The notes beneath the pieces were generated by a model that was not told where the DNA came from, searched no databases, and saw nothing but the letters and a program-made list of their open reading frames with translations. Below are positions 47,632 through 50,861 of a stretch of DNA of 50,861 nucleotides, piece by piece (position 1 is the first letter of the stretch; each line of letters starts with the position of its first letter). The translations under genes and the position numbers were made by a program. Origin of the DNA: a virus; the IMG/VR virus record IMGVR_UViG_3300030329_006607, positions 1 to 50,861 of that record; one strand, given 5' to 3'.

Positions 47632-47661
47632 ATTATACCATATTCGTCATGTGCGTGTCAA
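47632..47661 (-). promoter_or_regulatory. Sigma70-type promoter for the LPD29-like gene
   Basis: Reading left: TTGACA (47656-47661), 18 nt, TATAAT (47632-47637), TGG before TATAAT. The one copy with an 18-nt spacer. Confidence 0.8.
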
Positions 47662-47782
47662 GAAAAAAGCACTCAAAATCCAACTTTTTTTTTGTGTTTT
47701 GGTCTTTTTTTCCTTTTATTCTCAAAAATCTTTGCTGGTGGGGCAGTTGGAATTCGACCCCTGTCAATTTTCTTTTTTCCAT
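47633..47782 (-). CDS. Possible small protein overlapping the LPD29 promoter
   Basis: 49 aa from ATG 47782 (GAGG 5 nt upstream) to a TAA inside the sigma70 promoter. The first half (EKRKLTGVEFQLPHQQRFLR IKG) looks coding; the second is dictated by the promoter sequence. It fits the only gap downstream of class II copy F, but coding status is weak. Confidence 0.35.
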   Translation of the reverse strand: MEKRKLTGVEFQLPHQQRFLRIKGKKDQNTKKKLDFECFFLDTHMTNMV

Positions 47783-47828
47783 GTATCCTCGTTGGTCTGT
47801 GTTTTCTTCTCATAACCCTTACCCCTTA

Positions 47829-47866
47829 CACTATATTAGACGCATGAGACACCCAAAAGGTTTAGT
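47829..47866 (-). promoter_or_regulatory. Class II bipartite promoter element, copy F
   Basis: Reading left: CTAAACCTTT (47856-47865), 13 nt, CGTCTAATATAGTG, TAATAT at 47833-47838, then GTAAGGGGTAAGGG. Starts 25 bp after the 114-aa gene at 47891. Upstream partner of the sigma70 promoter at 47632-47661. Confidence 0.65.
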
Positions 47867-47890
47867 CCATATTGAAGTTTTTTTTTCATT

Positions 47891-48235
47891 CTAGGGAATA
47901 TTTTTTCCCTTTCTCAAGTTTTCTCGTTTTTTGCTCAGTTCCAATTCTTTTCTCAGTTCGTCTATGCTATTTCGATATTCTCTGTAATCCCAATTTTCCC
48001 AGTGTGGTCTTGGCAACGGATCATTTTTTTCATCTTCTATTTGTTTTTTGATCTCGTTTTCTCGTTTTATTTTTTCTTCCGATGCCTTCAACCAACTTGC
48101 AAATGCCGTTGGGCCCTTTTTCTTATCTGCCAGTTCCGCCGCATGAGGATTTTTATTTAGATATTCATCCTCATACTTTGGAACCTCAAAATCGGTAACG
48201 GACTTATTTAATGTCCGTTCCTTCTTCTTTTTCAT
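47891..48235 (-). CDS. Hypothetical charged protein
   Basis: 114 aa from the ATG at 48235 (GGGAG about 8 nt upstream). Charged and helical (KKKKERTLNKSVTDFEVPKY, then KKGPTAFASWLKASEEKIKR ENEI, then ELRKELELSKKRENLRK). Unrecognised. Overlaps the upstream gene by 32 bp. Confidence 0.6.
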   Translation of the reverse strand: MKKKKERTLNKSVTDFEVPKYEDEYLNKNPHAAELADKKKGPTAFASWLKASEEKIKRENEIKKQIEDEKNDPLPRPHWENWDYREYRNSIDELRKELELSKKRENLRKGKNIP

Positions 48236-48476
48236 GACTTTTCTCCCACTCATTAAAGAGTTTTCGTAATTCATCTGCGTGATAACTGTTCCAAAGTTCA
48301 AGCATTTGTCGATCCTTTTTATTTTTATCTGCTATAGTGAAATAGGTGGTTCTAATAACATTATTAGTGTAGACATTATCAATTTCCATAACATTTCCTT
48401 TCATATCAGTGATAGCAACATCATAATCACCATACCGTTCAACATCTATCAGTTCGAGAAATTCATTCAGTTTCAT
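48204..48476 (-). CDS. Hypothetical protein
   Basis: 90 aa. A beta-hairpin region (GDYDVAITDMKGNVMEIDNV YTNN) and a C-terminal helix (ELRKLFNEWEKSHEKEEGTD). The start is like small phage DNA-mimic or inhibitor proteins (LNEFLELIDVERYGDYDVAI), but nothing specific recognised. Confidence 0.6.
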   Translation of the reverse strand: MKLNEFLELIDVERYGDYDVAITDMKGNVMEIDNVYTNNVIRTTYFTIADKNKKDRQMLELWNSYHADELRKLFNEWEKSHEKEEGTDIK

Positions 48477-48487
48477 ATTTTAACTCC

Positions 48488-48703
48488 TTATCGGTATAAC
48501 CAACGATTTTGTCTCTGTTCTTGAATTGCTTCTTCGATTGCCTGTCTTTTAAGACGATTAATCGTACCATCAAAAAATGCCCACAGGAAAATAGCAAAAC
48601 CAAAAGATGCAAAAAATAATGCACCCATTGGTGATAGACTTGACAGTTCCATACCACCAGCAGAACCAATTACCAAAAAGAACCCGACAAATATTCTAAT
48701 CAT
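48488..48703 (-). CDS. Small membrane protein
   Basis: 71 aa, two membrane helices (about 2-20 and 27-49, with an intervening SLSPMGALFFASFGFAIFLW AFF), then a basic amphipathic C-terminus (NRLKRQAIEEAIQEQRQNRW). Possible holin-like or membrane-inhibitor protein. Unrecognised. Confidence 0.62.
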   Translation of the reverse strand: MIRIFVGFFLVIGSAGGMELSSLSPMGALFFASFGFAIFLWAFFDGTINRLKRQAIEEAIQEQRQNRWLYR

Positions 48704-48705
48704 TA

Positions 48706-48903
48706 TTATTTAGTCTCCTTATCTGATAAAGCATGTTCAATTTTTTCAATCGTAATTTCTACCACATCATCATCAACCAAATATCTACCAGACGTAGAAC
48801 CGAGATACCTAGAAACAATAATATCCCTGATTGACGTTTCACCATCACCAAGATGTCGTTTTTCGACACTTCCATCACTACGTTTAATCGTTATCAAAAC
48901 CAT
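48706..48903 (-). CDS. Hypothetical small protein
   Basis: 65 aa, beta-strands with a helix (VLITIKRSDGSVEKRHLGDG ETSIRDIIVSRYL, then VVEITIEKIEHALSDKETK). A small nucleic-acid- or protein-binding beta-grasp is conceivable. 2-bp gap to the upstream gene. Confidence 0.6.
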   Translation of the reverse strand: MVLITIKRSDGSVEKRHLGDGETSIRDIIVSRYLGSTSGRYLVDDDVVEITIEKIEHALSDKETK

Positions 48904-48904
48904 A

Positions 48905-49171
48905 TTATGAGAGTCTCCAATTCAATTTTCCGTCAATCCCAATTGCACCGTCTTCTTCTAATTGCTTGAATTCGGCATCAATTTGTTTTTCTTCTTCACC
49001 ATCTAACATTGCTCTAATCTCATCAAATGTCATGTCTGGATGCGTCCAAACGAACCATTTCTCAACCTTAGTCAACGGACTACCTTTTTCTTCAGTTGCT
49101 GTTTTCATCAACTCGGAATGGGTCATCATCCCTCGGTTTTGTCGTTCTAGGTTGGTCATCATAATTTTCAC
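48905..49171 (-). CDS. Hypothetical protein, GTG start
   Basis: 88 aa from a GTG at 49171 (GGAG 9 nt upstream), because the longer upstream frame crosses a sigma70 promoter. Begins MKIMMTNLERQNRGMMTHSE, then KVEKWFVWTHPDMTFDEIRA ML and an acidic C-terminus. Unrecognised; a T4-like early inhibitor is possible from location. Confidence 0.6.
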   Translation of the reverse strand: MKIMMTNLERQNRGMMTHSELMKTATEEKGSPLTKVEKWFVWTHPDMTFDEIRAMLDGEEEKQIDAEFKQLEEDGAIGIDGKLNWRLS

Positions 49172-49198
49172 TTTTTTTCTCTCCTTTGTTATGTCTAT

Positions 49199-49227
49199 AT
49201 TATACCACATTTTCATGTGTGTGTCAA
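49199..49227 (-). promoter_or_regulatory. Sigma70-type promoter for the 88-aa gene
   Basis: Reading left: TTGACA (49222-49227), 17 nt, TATAAT (49199-49204), TGG before TATAAT. Confidence 0.85.
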
Positions 49228-49288
49228 GACTAATTTCGCACCCAACCAAAAAAAAATAGGTGCTGAATGTCTCACCGACACCCGACAC

Positions 49289-49323
49289 CTATTTAGACGT
49301 ATGAACTACCCAAAAGGTTTAGG
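49289..49323 (-). promoter_or_regulatory. Class II bipartite promoter element, copy G
   Basis: Reading left: CTAAACCTTT (49313-49322), 13 nt, CGTCTAAATAGGTGTCGGG, TAAATA at 49290-49295. Starts 7 bp after the 55-aa gene. Paired with the sigma70 promoter at 49199-49227. Confidence 0.65.
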
Positions 49324-49330
49324 TAGTTGA

Positions 49331-49498
49331 CTACTTTTTTTTGTTATAATCACGAAATTTTTTAGGTTTCCTACCCCTACCCCGAATTTCATCAGTTTTA
49401 AATTTTTTGACCTTTTTCTTACCAGTTGGTCTATCGTAAGAAACCTCATCCAACTCATCGAGTTGGTCTAAATTTAGTTGGTTTAGGTTAATTTTCAT
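49331..49498 (-). CDS. Small basic protein, GIY-YIG neighbour
   Basis: 55 aa, ATG 49498 (AAAGGAG 4 nt upstream), stop 49331. Acidic start (NLNQLNLDQLDELDEVSYDR) then very basic (TGKKKVKKFKTDEIRGRGRK, PKKFRDYNKKK). Overlaps the GIY-YIG gene by 11 bp. A DNA-binding or accessory role is plausible. Confidence 0.65.
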   Translation of the reverse strand: MKINLNQLNLDQLDELDEVSYDRPTGKKKVKKFKTDEIRGRGRKPKKFRDYNKKK

Positions 49499-49937
49499 CG
49501 TTCTCCTTTTGTGCGAACCATCTATTCATTATGTTTGAGTTATAATATTTGCGTGATCCATTATCGAATCTCGCATCTAGTACATCTTCTTTGAACTGGT
49601 ACATTGTTTCAGTGTACCCTAAATCTCGTTTGGTTAAACAAAACTTCAGTATTTCAAAATCAAATTCCCCCTTACCAAGTTTTTTTATTTCCTTATTCAG
49701 TTCCTCACACGAACCTGTATAAGTTCTCCATTTAGATTCCTTTCGTACTCGTTTTCGATTCGTTCGACCAGCAACCCGTTTTCTATGCACACTGAACAAT
49801 TGCTTCTTTCCTATGTAAGATCTGCCTGTCTCTTTTCGTGTAATTCGATAGACAAACCCAAAATATTGTTCTGGATCAAACTCCTCTCCTAACAATTCTT
49901 TGTTGTAGTTCCAATGTCCATTCATTTCTCTCACCAA
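49488..49937 (-). CDS. GIY-YIG-type endonuclease-like protein
   Basis: 149 aa. YFGFVYRITRKETGRSYIGK KQLFSV is the GIY-YIG core (G-x-V-Y ... Y-I-G-K), followed by RTYTGSCEELNKEIKKLGKG EFDFEILKFC, and a Glu in TETMYQF. This small single-domain version is common in marine T4-like phages and could be a homing or repair nuclease. The start may be at the second Met (49925). Confidence 0.75.
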   Translation of the reverse strand: MVREMNGHWNYNKELLGEEFDPEQYFGFVYRITRKETGRSYIGKKQLFSVHRKRVAGRTNRKRVRKESKWRTYTGSCEELNKEIKKLGKGEFDFEILKFCLTKRDLGYTETMYQFKEDVLDARFDNGSRKYYNSNIMNRWFAQKENDEN

Positions 49938-50293
49938 TAATAATGATATTTTTCCTTATCTTCGGTTATTGTAAAACCTGTATTGAGACTCATAAACACA
50001 TCTAAGTCTAAAAACTCTCTAGGCATTTTAACCTCAAAATCGTATATAGGATCATCATAATACGTTTCGGCAATTATCTCATTTGGATAGACTCCAATTG
50101 TCCATGTTGTATTATCCTTTATAACCCTTCTATATGTATACTGAGAATTTCGAGATTGCCAATTCACAACATTTCGTGTAACCATTCTTTTATTGGAATA
50201 AGGATTGATATTTAGAGAAATCATCATCAGTTCTTCTTTGAATTCAGGATCATCACGTTCCCATATTTCATCAAATTGATATAAATCACGCAT
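49931..50293 (-). CDS. Hypothetical protein
   Basis: 120 aa, soluble, aromatic-rich (DEIWERDDPEFKEELMMISL, then NSQYTYRRVIKDNTTWTIGV and YDDPIYDFEVKMPREFLDLD). Unrecognised; overlaps its neighbours by 7 and 8 bp. Confidence 0.6.
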   Translation of the reverse strand: MRDLYQFDEIWERDDPEFKEELMMISLNINPYSNKRMVTRNVVNWQSRNSQYTYRRVIKDNTTWTIGVYPNEIIAETYYDDPIYDFEVKMPREFLDLDVFMSLNTGFTITEDKEKYHYYW

Positions 50294-50861
50294 AATAAGG
50301 ATTTTCCCCTGCTTCGTGATTTGTGGTATCTATAATTTGCTTTATCTCAGGAAATTGCGATTTGATTTGTTGATCTACCGCATGTTGTAATGTATATTGA
50401 GATGCAGAACAACCCTGACACCCACCCAACATTTCGATATATAAAATACCAGCATCAATACCGACAACTTGAATGTTTCCACCATGCGATGCAATTTGGG
50501 GATTGACTGTTGAATCAATCAATTCCATTATACGTTCTTCTAAATCACTTGCTTCTGGTTTGTTTGGGTTGATAATATCAAATCCCTGTACATTCAAATC
50601 CTCTTTATAATCAACTGTAGCACCATCCAGTACTCTTAATGACCGTTCATCTACAATCATACTGAATTTTTCTAAATCAAAGAATGATTCGGTTTCGGTA
50701 TAATCATCCTTCCGAAATTCTAATCCAATTCCATACTTGTAATCAGTTGCAGTTTTCCCCGTAACCTGAATTCTGAATAGGGTAGTCTCAGCAGAATAAT
50801 CATCATCACTTTCGATAATACCAGAAATTTTCTCGATTGCCTTCTCTGTAACTTCAATCAT
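50286..50861 (-). CDS. NfuA-like Fe-S scaffold protein
   Basis: 191 aa. N-terminal 100 residues are a degenerate A-type (IscA/HesB) domain (IEVTEKAIEKISGIIESDDD, then TTLFRIQVTGKTATDYKYGI GLEF) without the usual cysteines, followed by the NifU C-terminal domain (MELIDSTVNPQIASHGGNIQ VVGIDAGILYIEMLGGCQGC SAS) with the CxxC cluster ligands. That combination defines NfuA. The ATG is the last codon in the window, so the start is probably correct but cannot be verified upstream. It would help assemble Fe-S clusters in infected cells. Confidence 0.85.
   Translation of the reverse strand: MIEVTEKAIEKISGIIESDDDYSAETTLFRIQVTGKTATDYKYGIGLEFRKDDYTETESFFDLEKFSMIVDERSLRVLDGATVDYKEDLNVQGFDIINPNKPEASDLEERIMELIDSTVNPQIASHGGNIQVVGIDAGILYIEMLGGCQGCSASQYTLQHAVDQQIKSQFPEIKQIIDTTNHEAGENPYYA

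Noticed and set aside
47735-47770. tRNA-like 3' end (GGTCGAATTCC and ...CTGCCCCACCA on the minus strand)
   Set aside because: No matching 5' acceptor strand, D-arm or anticodon arm is present upstream, and the T-stem does not pair. Coincidence.
1-50861. CRISPR array, transposase, integrase, tRNA or rRNA
   Set aside because: No repeat-spacer periodicity, no terminal inverted repeats with transposase-like genes, and no cloverleaf was seen on either strand.

Overview
The window is a segment of a large, AT-rich, tailed-phage genome of the T4-like (Straboviridae/Kyanoviridae-type) myovirus group. Evidence: a contiguous baseplate block with recognisable relatives of T4 gp8, gp7, gp6, gp25, the PAAR tip, gp5, gp27, gp53 and gp48; gp4 and gp26 on the other strand; and gp32, gp33, RNase H, the CobS-like/VWA gene pair, an NfuA-like protein and ThyX. 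The DUF4815 structural protein and the CobS-like/VWA pair are typical of marine (cyanophage- and pelagiphage-like) T4 relatives. The host cannot be named from the sequence. No tRNA, rRNA, CRISPR array or insertion sequence was found.

Layout. 1-17363 (minus): late virion operon, read gp48 > gp53 > gp27 > P-loop protein > gp5 spike > two small/unknown proteins > PAAR tip > gp25 > gp6 > gp7-like > gp8 > DUF4815 giant, which runs off the left edge. 17364-17435 is a divergent late-promoter region with two TATAAATA boxes reading left. 17436-23479 (plus): gp4, a conserved 190-aa protein, a tail-tube-fold protein, gp26, a gp51-like frame, small genes, a secreted LamG protein and the tape-measure protein. 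23480-26600 (minus): gp32, gp33, a flagellin homologue, a PQ-loop membrane protein. 26615-33700 (minus): orphan DNA-ligase domain, lysis candidates, exonuclease, endolysin, FkbM methyltransferase, heptose-kinase-like PfkB protein, ThyX and a Mom-like DNA-modification protein. 33630-38030 (minus): tightly packed small lipoproteins, membrane and coiled-coil proteins. 38037-50861 (minus): CobS-like ATPase, HAD phosphatase, RNase H, VWA/metallopeptidase-like protein, many small proteins, a GIY-YIG protein and an NfuA-like Fe-S protein.

Most striking observations. (1) A -1 programmed-frameshift signal at the end of gp26: overlapping slippery heptamers followed by a perfect H-type pseudoknot (two 11-bp stems), predicted to fuse gp26 to the gp51-like frame, as in lambda G/GT tail chaperones. 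(2) A second, independent -1 site (A AAA AAG, 5-nt spacer, 7-bp GC-rich hairpin) that would extend a 61-aa protein to 105 aa. (3) A phage-borne flagellin homologue in an operon with a PQ-loop transporter-like protein. (4) Seven copies of a bipartite promoter-like element (CTAAACCTTT, 12-13 nt, CGTCTAA) distinct from six consensus sigma70 promoters with extended -10. (5) A leucine-zipper frame overprinted on a secreted-protein gene. (6) A stand-alone NAD-ligase domain Ia and a gp32 without the zinc-binding cysteines.
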